Below, one piece after another: positions 17,287 to 24,549 of a DNA stretch of 64,000 bases (its first letter is position 1; each line of letters starts with the position of its first letter). Below the pieces are notes generated by a model that was given only the letters and a program-made list of their open reading frames with translations, ran no database searches and had not been told where the DNA came from. Source of the stretch: M3007 sp031425155 (GTDB lineage Bacteria; Bacteroidota; Bacteroidia; Chitinophagales; Saprospiraceae); the NCBI GenBank assembly GCA_031425155.1, contig JANPIV010000035.1:62001-126000 (forward strand), written 5' to 3'. The translations under genes and the position numbers were made by a program.

Positions 17287-17377
17287 GGGTGCATTTCAAA
17301 TCGTCGTTTTCGCCAAACCTGTAAGGTTTCAAAAAACCTTACAGGTTTAGATGGGTGCGAAAGTTTGAAATGCACCC
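17287..17377. repeat. Nested palindrome with a CCTGTAAGG core
   Basis: Outer arms GGGTGCATTTCAAA (17287-17300) and TTTGAAATGCACCC (17364-17377) are perfect complements. They enclose AAACCTGTAAGGTTT (17315-17329) and AAACCTTACAGGTTT (17334-17348), also perfect. The inner palindrome recurs at 57996-58026 and, degenerate, at 41037-41070. Confidence 0.85.
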
Positions 17378-17451
17378 TTTTCAATACCTCTAATAGATTG
17401 CAAATACTGGCCATTCCCTACTTATTTCCGACCAATCCTACATTTATATCC

Positions 17452-17459
17452 TATATTTG
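17452..17459 (+). promoter_or_regulatory. Bacteroidota -7 box TATATTTG
   Basis: TATATTTG fits the TAnnTTTG consensus 19 nt before the ATG at 17479. No good -33 TTTG element is at the usual spacing; TTTC occurs at 17425-17428. Confidence 0.5.
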
Positions 17460-17478
17460 TTATAATAATTCTAACACG

Positions 17479-19968
17479 ATGAAAACCAAAACAATCCTGC
17501 CGATCATTTATGCCCTGACTATCTGCGCGATCTCCACGGCGCAACAAGTCCCCATTTTAGCGTATGCTATTGACGATAATCAACAGGTACATATTACGGT
17601 AGCTTCCACCGAAGACCATTACTATGTGTTGCACGTGCGACCCGAACCTACGGGTACGTTTGAACAGGCTACTAGTATTTCTATTGGAAAGAATGGCACG
17701 ACTACTTTGACGGAACCTCTATCTGCTTATCCAATAGAGAATTATAAAGTCACGGAACATTTGATCGCACAACCGGCCGATACGGATATGGATGGGCTGG
17801 ATGATATGGTGGAATTTGCCGATCTAGGCACTAAAAGCCCCTTGAATGCCGCACCTGCCATCCATTTTCACGAGGGCCTGGTCTATATCCCGGACCGATT
17901 AACGTTCAAAAAACTTTCTTACCAGGAACCTGCGGGCACGTCCGGGGCCAACGATCTGGAAGTGCTCAAATTCTATATGACTGACCGGGAATCAGCCGAA
18001 CCCAAGCTCTACTTCGTCAATAGTAATAATTATAGTTTACACACTGATTTTGCCAGTGCCGTGGGCCTCTACAATAATGGCACATTGATGACCGGCACTA
18101 TCGCTTTTCACCCCTCAGTCGTTTCCGCCAATGGCACCCTAGGTACTTATCGCTTCTTTTTTCAACCCAATAATTTGTTTTCTTTTAAATACGTGCAGAA
18201 AGCGATAGAATTGCTGGCGGCTAATATGCCTTTTTTGAAAAATAATCTTTGTTATTACCCCTTGGAACAAGTACAGTTGCCACTTTATTACCAGGAGCAG
18301 ACCACTTACGATGCGTCGCGGATTTGTGTGCTTTTAGAGGCCGATTTATACGCGGACGTGGACTACTTAGCCCTGCACGTGGCAGAAGGTTATGGTCTTT
18401 TGCGGGTGATGAATATCAATGAACTGCCCGGCCCGCGGGACGTAGTATTGTACGAGGCTTTACCAAATGAATTGCCCCGTGTAGGTGGTATTATCACCAC
18501 GGTGATGCAAACGCCGCTTTCGCACGTCAATCTGCGGGCGATTCAGGACGATGTACCCAATGCCTTCATTCGCAATGCCTTACAGCAGGCCGCTATTGAT
18601 ACGTTGATTGGAAAATATGTCTATTATCAGGCGGGACCAACGGGTTTTACTATCCGGTCAGCGACCCAGGCGGAAGTAGATGCTTTTTACGAATCCATCC
18701 GACCGAAGGCGCAACAAATCCCTGTTCGGGATTTATCGAAGACTAAAATAGAGCCATTAGACAGCATTTCGTTTGCTGAATCGGCGAGTTTTGGGGTCAA
18801 ATGTGCCAACGTAGCTACGATGCGGACTTTTGGCTTTCCCGATGGCACCATTCCCGACGGCTATGGGGTGCCGTTTTATTTCTACGACGAATTTATGAAG
18901 TATAATGGCTTTTATACCCGAATACAAAGTATGTTAGCAGACGCCAGTTTTCAAGCGGATTATAATATTCGGGAGCAGCAATTAGCCGATTTTAGAAGCG
19001 ACATTAAAAATGGCTCCATGCCGCCGTGGATGCTGGACCAACTGCGCACTATGCAGCAATCGTTTCCGGTCGGCATTTCGATCCGCTGCCGATCCAGCAC
19101 CAATAATGAAGATTTACCGGGCTTTAGTGGGGCTGGACTGTATGATTCAAAAACGCAGCACCCCAATGAAGGGCATATTGCCAAATCTATCAAACAAGTC
19201 TATGCCAGTATGTGGAACTTCCGGGCTTTTGAAGAGCGCGAATTTTACCGGGTGGATCATCTCACTGCTGCGATGGGAGTATTAGTCCATCCAAACCACG
19301 AAAACGAAAAAGCCAATGGCGTGGGCGTGAGTACCGATCCAATCTATAAGACCGAAGGCACTTTTTATTTGAACACGCAGCTGGGTGAAGATTTGGTAAC
19401 CAACCCCAATGCCCTCTCCGTTCCAGAAGAAATACTGCTGGATGCTGTTTCCAGCACCGACGATGATTATTTTGTCATGAGCCCGTCCAATCAAGTACCC
19501 ATGGATACTCTATTGATGAAGGAAATTTATCTGGATCAGATGCGGGCATTTTTAAGCACCATTCATACTAAATTTCAAGTACTGTATAATGCCGTAGGCA
19601 AAACCGGCTTTGCGATGGAAATTGAATATAAAATCAATGCAGAGAATCAATTGACTATCAAACAAGCCCGCCCCTGGGCCTCGTATTGGGGCGGCGAAAA
19701 TCCACCAACTGATACCAGTGCTATAATTGGTCTGAAAGCCTATCCCAATCCTTTCCACGACGTCGTGCATCTGGAATGTGACTGTGACCAGGAAATATCC
19801 ATCGAAATCTATAATTTAATCGGTCAAAAAGTGGCCACTGCCACCATAGACTTTCGCAAAAGCCAGCGCGAACTATATCTGGGACAATTAGATAACGGTG
19901 TATATTTCTGGCAAGGTCTGGATAAAACGGGTGGACGCTTCGCTAGTGGTAAATGGGTGAAAATATGA
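17479..19968 (+). CDS. Exported dikinase-like protein (PEP/pyruvate-binding domain) with T9SS type A signal
   Basis: The frame is open from 17365; ATG 17479 begins a signal peptide (MKTKTILPIIYALTICAISTAQ), giving 829 residues. A thrombospondin-3-like calcium repeat (DTDMDGLDD, about 97) comes first. A domain with MQTPLSHVNLRAIQDDVPN near 340 resembles the phosphohistidine domain of dikinases, which carry S/T-H-x-x-x-R. An ATP-binding half follows (FGVKCANVATM, GISIRCRSSTNNEDLPGFSGAGLY, GFAMEIEY, LTIKQARPW), the pattern of PEP synthase, PPDK and glucan water dikinase. The tail LKAYPNPFHDVVHLEC is a type A T9SS signal. A nucleotide-using enzyme outside the cell would be unusual; it may be catalytic or act only as a binding module. 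It ends convergently with hemL. Confidence 0.85.
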   Translation: MKTKTILPIIYALTICAISTAQQVPILAYAIDDNQQVHITVASTEDHYYVLHVRPEPTGTFEQATSISIGKNGTTTLTEPLSAYPIENYKVTEHLIAQPADTDMDGLDDMVEFADLGTKSPLNAAPAIHFHEGLVYIPDRLTFKKLSYQEPAGTSGANDLEVLKFYMTDRESAEPKLYFVNSNNYSLHTDFASAVGLYNNGTLMTGTIAFHPSVVSANGTLGTYRFFFQPNNLFSFKYVQKAIELLAANMPFLKNNLCYYPLEQVQLPLYYQEQTTYDASRICVLLEADLYADVDYLALHVAEGYGLLRVMNINELPGPRDVVLYEALPNELPRVGGIITTVMQTPLSHVNLRAIQDDVPNAFIRNALQQAAIDTLIGKYVYYQAGPTGFTIRSATQAEVDAFYESIRPKAQQIPVRDLSKTKIEPLDSISFAESASFGVKCANVATMRTFGFPDGTIPDGYGVPFYFYDEFMKYNGFYTRIQSMLADASFQADYNIREQQLADFRSDIKNGSMPPWMLDQLRTMQQSFPVGISIRCRSSTNNEDLPGFSGAGLYDSKTQHPNEGHIAKSIKQVYASMWNFRAFEEREFYRVDHLTAAMGVLVHPNHENEKANGVGVSTDPIYKTEGTFYLNTQLGEDLVTNPNALSVPEEILLDAVSSTDDDYFVMSPSNQVPMDTLLMKEIYLDQMRAFLSTIHTKFQVLYNAVGKTGFAMEIEYKINAENQLTIKQARPWASYWGGENPPTDTSAIIGLKAYPNPFHDVVHLECDCDQEISIEIYNLIGQKVATATIDFRKSQRELYLGQLDNGVYFWQGLDKTGGRFASGKWVKI

Positions 19969-19974
19969 CTATGT

Positions 19975-20021
19975 GAGGATTTGATCGAATACTCGAATCT
20001 TCAAATACTCAAATACTCAAA
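19975..20021. repeat. Interspersed palindromic repeat, copy B
   Basis: GAGGATTTGATCGAATACTCG followed by AATCTTCAAATACTC fills the gap between two convergent genes and matches part of the reverse complement of copy A (8050-8129). Confidence 0.75.
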
Positions 20022-21359
20022 TTAACTTAATTTACTCCCTTTAAACACCACATCCAGACTCTCACAAATCCGCGCTGCCGCAAAGTCTAAATCGGCCTCC
20101 GTATGCGCTGCGGAAATAAATCCTACTTCATAACCCGACGGCCCAAAATACACGCCGCGTTGCAGACAGGCCAGGTGCATTTTCTTGAATAAATCCATAG
20201 TAGAAGCATCAATTTCGTCCGAACGCTGCATCCGTTCTCGGCTGAATGTCGGCCAGAAAATAGAACCAATACTGGGGAAAGTTACTGCATAACCATTGTG
20301 GTCACAGAAATCCTGCAATTGCTGCGTAAAATACAGCGTCTTATTTTCTAATGATTTATAGAAGTTTGGTTGCAGCAGTTCCGTCAACGTGGCAAAACCG
20401 GCGGCCATCGCCACCGGATTGGCACTCAGCGTACCAGCCTGATAGACCGGCCCCATCGGTGCCACGTGTTCCATAATACGGCGACTGGCCGCATAGGCCC
20501 CGACCGGCATCCCACCGCCGATGATCTTGCCAAAAGTGAGGATGTCGGGCTGAATATCATAGTAGCCCGCCGCACCTTCAAAACCGACGCGAAAGCCGGA
20601 AATGACTTCATCAAAAATTAATAAACAGCCATATTCATCGGCTTTCTGGCGGAGCAATTGCAGGAACGAGCGGTCTTGCAGCAGCAGCCCGTTATTGGCC
20701 GGAATGGGCTCAATGATGATCGCGGCTAGATCGTGTGCGTGTTCGCGCAGGGCCGCTTCGAGGGCCTCCGGATCGGCCAGCGGTACCACCAGCGTTTCGC
20801 GGGCAAACGATTCCGGGATGCCCGCCGAAGTACTGATCCCGAAAGTCACCAGCCCGGAACCGGCTTTCACCAGCAGCGCATCCACGTGGCCATGATAGCA
20901 GCCCTCGAATTTCAGGATTTTGTTGCGGCCCGTCACGCCCCGGGCCAGACGAATGGCACTCATCACCGCCTCGGTGCCGCTGCTCACAAAACGCACCATT
21001 TCGATAAAGCGGTGATTGTCGAGCATCAGTTTGCCGATCAGATTATCGTGCGGCGTGGGGGTCCCAAACGACATGCCATTGGCCACCGTAGCCTGTACGC
21101 GCTCCACTACGGCGGGCGGACAATGCCCCAGAATCAGCGGCCCCCAGGAACAGCAAAAATCCACGAATGCCTGTCCATCAACGTCATGCAGATGACAACC
21201 TTCGCCTTTTTCAAAAAAAATGGGCGGCCCCTCTACGCTTTTAAAAGCCCGCACGGGACTGTGTACGCCGCCTGGAAAATACTGTTTGGCGGTTTCAAAA
21301 AGTTCGCCGCTGCGGGCACGGGTGAACGTATCGGGGGTTGGATAGTGACGTAGATTCAT
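20022..21359 (-). CDS. hemL: Glutamate-1-semialdehyde 2,1-aminomutase
   Basis: 445 residues with clear GSA-aminomutase marks: ARSGELFETAKQYFPGGVHSPVRAF at the N-terminus, MVRFVSSGTEAVMSAIRLARG (PLP site), LLIFDEVISGFRVG, the PLP lysine in LTFGKIIGGGMPVGA, and YQAGTLSANPVAMAAG. It converts glutamate-1-semialdehyde to 5-aminolevulinate, the last step of the C5 route to haem. A perfect minus-strand -7 box (TACTTTTG) lies 4 nt before the ATG, suggesting a leaderless or very short-leader mRNA. The shikimate kinase gene is 60 bp upstream on the same strand. Confidence 0.97.
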   Translation of the reverse strand: MNLRHYPTPDTFTRARSGELFETAKQYFPGGVHSPVRAFKSVEGPPIFFEKGEGCHLHDVDGQAFVDFCCSWGPLILGHCPPAVVERVQATVANGMSFGTPTPHDNLIGKLMLDNHRFIEMVRFVSSGTEAVMSAIRLARGVTGRNKILKFEGCYHGHVDALLVKAGSGLVTFGISTSAGIPESFARETLVVPLADPEALEAALREHAHDLAAIIIEPIPANNGLLLQDRSFLQLLRQKADEYGCLLIFDEVISGFRVGFEGAAGYYDIQPDILTFGKIIGGGMPVGAYAASRRIMEHVAPMGPVYQAGTLSANPVAMAAGFATLTELLQPNFYKSLENKTLYFTQQLQDFCDHNGYAVTFPSIGSIFWPTFSRERMQRSDEIDASTMDLFKKMHLACLQRGVYFGPSGYEVGFISAAHTEADLDFAAARICESLDVVFKGSKLS

Positions 21360-21363
21360 GGTA

Positions 21364-21371
21364 CAAAAGTA
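21364..21371 (-). promoter_or_regulatory. -7 box TACTTTTG directly before hemL
   Basis: The minus strand reads TACTTTTG then 4 nt then ATG. A TTGG lies 18 nt upstream as a possible -33 element. The expected start point falls on or next to the ATG. Confidence 0.6.
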
Positions 21372-21419
21372 CCGCCAATCCCCGATTAGCCAATAGTTTT
21401 GCCCATCAATAACCAGGCA

Positions 21420-21926
21420 TCAAACTGCACAAAGTTGTTCAAAAAAAGCCTCCTCATCGCCTGCGTAGGCGATTGTCTGATGCGCCTGGCTATAAAAAGG
21501 TCGGCGTTTTTCCAGCATTTTTTCCAGAAAAGCGGGCCATTCCTCCGGTGGTACCTGGGCCAGCAGGGGTCGGCGGGTCGGTTTTCGGCGCAGCCGTCCC
21601 AGCAAAATATCTACCGGCACTTCCAGATAAACAGAGTGCCCATGCTGATTGATCCAGTCCATATTATCAAAAAAACAGGGCGTACCGCCACCCAGGGAAA
21701 TAACGGCAGGCGGAAGCCCGGCCAGCGTGTGCAAATACTGCTGTTCCAAAGCCCGGAACCCGGTTTCCCCTTGTTCGGCAAACAGTTCAGCGATGGTTTG
21801 CCCCTCTTTTTCTTCGATCCAGCGATCCAGATCTATCAGTAGCACGCCCTTATGCACCGCCAGTTTCACGCCCCAAAAGGATTTGCCACTGCCCATGAAT
21901 CCGAGCAAAAAAATATGTTTGTCCAT
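21420..21926 (-). CDS. aroK: Shikimate kinase
   Basis: 168 residues. Walker A FLLGFMGSGKSFWGVKLA, the substrate-binding DLDRWIEEKEGQTIAELF, the lid-side FRALEQQYL and VISLGGGTPCF follow the shikimate kinase order. It phosphorylates shikimate at the 3-position in aromatic amino-acid synthesis. The usual lid arginine is present in LLGRLRRKPTRRPLL. It sits upstream of hemL and may share a transcript with it, though hemL has its own promoter box. The aroK/aroL distinction cannot be made from sequence alone. Confidence 0.95.
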   Translation of the reverse strand: MDKHIFLLGFMGSGKSFWGVKLAVHKGVLLIDLDRWIEEKEGQTIAELFAEQGETGFRALEQQYLHTLAGLPPAVISLGGGTPCFFDNMDWINQHGHSVYLEVPVDILLGRLRRKPTRRPLLAQVPPEEWPAFLEKMLEKRRPFYSQAHQTIAYAGDEEAFFEQLCAV

Positions 21927-22224
21927 GCGTGTAAAAAAGAGAGGTGGTTATCGGTGCAAGGTAGCACGTTGGGTGTGGCCTTAAATATTTACTGACTAAA
22001 AAAAAGGAACAATATACATTATGCGTGGAACCTCGCAGATCAGGATAATATTATAAATTTAGCAATTTAAACGAATAATATATGCTAATTTTTTATTTAT
22101 CATATAAAAAAAATTGAAATTACATAAAAAATTCTTTGAATTATTGGAAATGTTACTATGATAGCGTACATTGCTGCATCAAACGAACTAAACATAATTA
22201 ATCTTAACTAAAAAAATGCTGACA
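21927..22224. promoter_or_regulatory. Very AT-rich divergent intergenic region
   Basis: About 290 bp between divergent aroK and the T9SS gene, strikingly AT-rich from about 21990 to 22215. A TTTG sits at 22135-22138, but no well-spaced TAnnTTTG follows; TACATTGC near 22167 is a weak match. The AT-richness itself may be an upstream activation or curvature element. No reading frame is supported. Confidence 0.4.
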
Positions 22225-22977
22225 ATGAAAAACATTTACTTGCCTGTTGCTTTCACTCTGCTGGCCTTGGCCTCCCACGCCCAATCTGCCATAACGGCTT
22301 GTAAAAAAGCCAGCGGTGAAGTGAACATCTTTTATGACGTGTCCAAAAACTGCACTTTGGGGCCAGCGGGTAGTGCCGCCACCCTGGGTAGCCGCACGGA
22401 GATCGGCTTTCACTCCGGTGCCAACACCTGGTCCGCCGTTCGCGAATGGAATGCGGCTACCGCTGTGCCTGGCGTACGTATTTCGGGTACCGGCACTTCA
22501 TCTGTCTTTCAGGTGACCATTGCCAACCCTGCCGCCTATTACGGCCTGGCAGTCGTGCCAACCACGATCAATTTCGTTTTCAACGATGGCGCACAGGGAA
22601 GCCCTGCTACTGCCAATTTCCCGTGGTACGCCGAAGGCAAAGACCAGGGTGCTACCGGCTGCCTGGATTTCTTTGTCACCGTCGCCGATTTAGCGACTTG
22701 TGCCGCCAGTGGAACCCAGGACCTGCGCAATGACATTAGTGTTTTGGCCTCTCCGAATCCGTTCAGCACTTCCACGATTTTGTCTTTCGATAATCCAAAC
22801 AGCGAGACTTATTCATTGAAGATTTTGAACCTGACCGGCCAGGAAGTACGCAATTATCAGAACATCAATACCGGCTCTATTGAAATCCGCCGCGATGAAC
22901 TGACTGCTGGCCTGTACTTCGCTGTATTGCAGGATGCGCAAGGCCGCTTTTTGACCGAGAAACTGGTAATTAAGTAA
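22225..22977 (+). CDS. Secreted carbohydrate-binding-like protein with T9SS type A signal
   Basis: The ATG at 22225 (MKNIYLPVAFTLLALASHAQ) gives a clean signal; an in-frame ATG at 22216 is also possible. The mature part (about 20-155) is a single beta-rich domain: GFHSGANTWSAVREW, TVANP-like repeats and NFVFNDGAQGSPATANFPWY. The tryptophans and N-F-V-F-N-D-G pattern resemble starch-type carbohydrate-binding modules. The C-terminus (VLASPNPFSTSTILSF, LTAGLYFAVLQDAQGRFLTEKLVIK) is a type A sorting domain. The next gene is a GH13 amylase lipoprotein, consistent with glucan capture on the surface. Ligand binding is inferred. Confidence 0.75.
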   Translation: MKNIYLPVAFTLLALASHAQSAITACKKASGEVNIFYDVSKNCTLGPAGSAATLGSRTEIGFHSGANTWSAVREWNAATAVPGVRISGTGTSSVFQVTIANPAAYYGLAVVPTTINFVFNDGAQGSPATANFPWYAEGKDQGATGCLDFFVTVADLATCAASGTQDLRNDISVLASPNPFSTSTILSFDNPNSETYSLKILNLTGQEVRNYQNINTGSIEIRRDELTAGLYFAVLQDAQGRFLTEKLVIK

Positions 22978-22998
22978 AGTTAAATTATTGGAAATCGG

Positions 22999-23037
22999 AG
23001 GCTGTCTCATAACGTTGTTTATGAGGCAGCCTTTTTT
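22999..23037 (+). terminator. Rho-independent terminator between the T9SS protein and the amylase
   Basis: AGGCTGTCTCATAA (22999-23012) pairs with TTATGAGGCAGCCT with one G-U, followed by TTTTTT. It probably separates the two transcription units partly. Confidence 0.75.
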
Positions 23038-23084
23038 ACAGGAGGCAGAAAAACTCTGCACCGCACTAACACTTATCAGCATTG

Positions 23085-24458
23085 ATGAAAAATACCCTCT
23101 TTCTGTTCTTTCTGGCTTTTTTGCTCAGCTGCAAAAAAGAAGACGCCAAACCTGTTGTTATCACCCCCAATGAGGGCGATCCCGAAGAATTTGCGGCACC
23201 GTTTCAGGGCGTTCCGGCTTTAAAAAACATGGTTTTTTATGAAGTGAATATGCGGGCTTATAGTCAGGCGGGCGATTTTAAAGGAGTGCAGGCCCGTTTG
23301 GATGAAATAAAGGCCCTGGGCGTCAATGTGATCTGGCTGATGCCCATTCATCCGGTCGGTATTGTGAAATCTGCCGGGGGATTGGGATCGCCCTATTCGG
23401 TCAGAAATTTTACCGGAGTGAATGCGGAATTCGGCAATTTAGCCGATCTGCAAAACCTGGTGAAAGAAGCGCATAACCGGGAAATAGCTGTGGTCATTGA
23501 TTGGGTGGCCAATCACACCTCCTGGGATAACCCGTGGGTCACGCAGCACCCCAACTGGTACACCCAGGATGCCAATGGGACTATACAGTCTCCGGCAGGC
23601 ACTAACTGGCAAGACGTCGCAGATTTAAACTTCAGCAGCACCGATATGCGCAAATCCATGATAAAAGCCATGAAATACTGGGTACTTCAGGCCAATATTG
23701 ATGGTTTTCGCTGCGATGCCGCCAACTATGTGCCTTCCGACTTTTGGAAGCAAGCCATTGATACCCTGCATACGATGCGCAACCGCAACATCATTCTGCT
23801 GGCAGAAGGCGATAGAACGGACCACTTTACCGCCGGTTTTCAGATGAATTATGGATGGAACTTTAATACCGCAGTGAATGATGTTTTTAGAATTGGTAAA
23901 TCATCTACTACAATCTTCGCCACCCATACGTTTGAATATAATGCGCTGCCAGCCGATGCGGAGAAACTTCGTTTTATTACCAACCACGATCAATCTACCC
24001 AAAATGGTTCGCCGGTCACTTTTTTGGGTGGAAAAAGGGGTGCTATGGCCGCTTTTATCATCACTACTTACATGGGCGGCGTCCCGCTTTTATACGCTGG
24101 TCAGGAAGTAGGCCGGTCTGAACCAACGCAGTTTTTCACGAAAACGCCCATTGACTGGACCGCGAACGCCGACTACCTGGCCGAATACAAACAAGTACTG
24201 GCCTTCCGTCAATCCAGTGCTACCGCCCGGCAAGGCACTCTGGAAAATTTTGACGACAACAATGCCGTGGTTTTTAAGAGAAAACTGCTGTCGGATGAAG
24301 TGCTGGTCATTGTGAATCCACGTAATGGCGTAACCAATTATACAGTAGCCTCCGCTTTGGCGAATACCAGTTGGAAAAATGCACTCACGCAGGCGGATTA
24401 CGCGCTGGGCACTACGCTCACCTTGCAGCCGTATGACTATCTTATTCTGAAAAAATAA
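23085..24458 (+). CDS. GH13 alpha-amylase family lipoprotein
   Basis: An in-frame TTG is at 23082; the ATG at 23085 is preferred and yields a lipoprotein signal (MKNTLFLFFLAFLLSC), 457 residues. The (beta/alpha)8 barrel shows all four GH13 regions: VVIDWVANHTS, GFRCDAANYV (nucleophile D211), IILLAEGD (acid/base E241) and FITNHDQS (D302). A shorter C-terminal beta domain follows. It should hydrolyse alpha-1,4-glucans at the cell surface or in the periplasm. It sits behind a T9SS carbohydrate-binding-like protein, so the two may cooperate. Exact specificity (amylase, neopullulanase, oligosaccharide hydrolase) is open. Confidence 0.93.
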   Translation: MKNTLFLFFLAFLLSCKKEDAKPVVITPNEGDPEEFAAPFQGVPALKNMVFYEVNMRAYSQAGDFKGVQARLDEIKALGVNVIWLMPIHPVGIVKSAGGLGSPYSVRNFTGVNAEFGNLADLQNLVKEAHNREIAVVIDWVANHTSWDNPWVTQHPNWYTQDANGTIQSPAGTNWQDVADLNFSSTDMRKSMIKAMKYWVLQANIDGFRCDAANYVPSDFWKQAIDTLHTMRNRNIILLAEGDRTDHFTAGFQMNYGWNFNTAVNDVFRIGKSSTTIFATHTFEYNALPADAEKLRFITNHDQSTQNGSPVTFLGGKRGAMAAFIITTYMGGVPLLYAGQEVGRSEPTQFFTKTPIDWTANADYLAEYKQVLAFRQSSATARQGTLENFDDNNAVVFKRKLLSDEVLVIVNPRNGVTNYTVASALANTSWKNALTQADYALGTTLTLQPYDYLILKK

Positions 24459-24523
24459 GGCGTTGACCATCGGGCCGGTACTGACTCTTTTACATCCATC
24501 CTCCCAGTTGGCTTACCGACACC

Positions 24524-24531
24524 TATCTTTG
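24524..24531 (+). promoter_or_regulatory. -7 box TATCTTTG before recQ
   Basis: TATCTTTG fits TAnnTTTG and lies inside the apparent upstream open frame, 18 nt before GTG 24550. It argues that recQ translation starts at GTG rather than at the upstream TTG. Confidence 0.6.
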
Positions 24532-24549
24532 CCCCAAAATCGCCGCCAC

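Noticed and set aside
17365..17478. Upstream extension of the dikinase-like gene from ATG 17365
   Set aside because: It would run through the nested palindrome and the -7 box and place 38 residues before the signal peptide.
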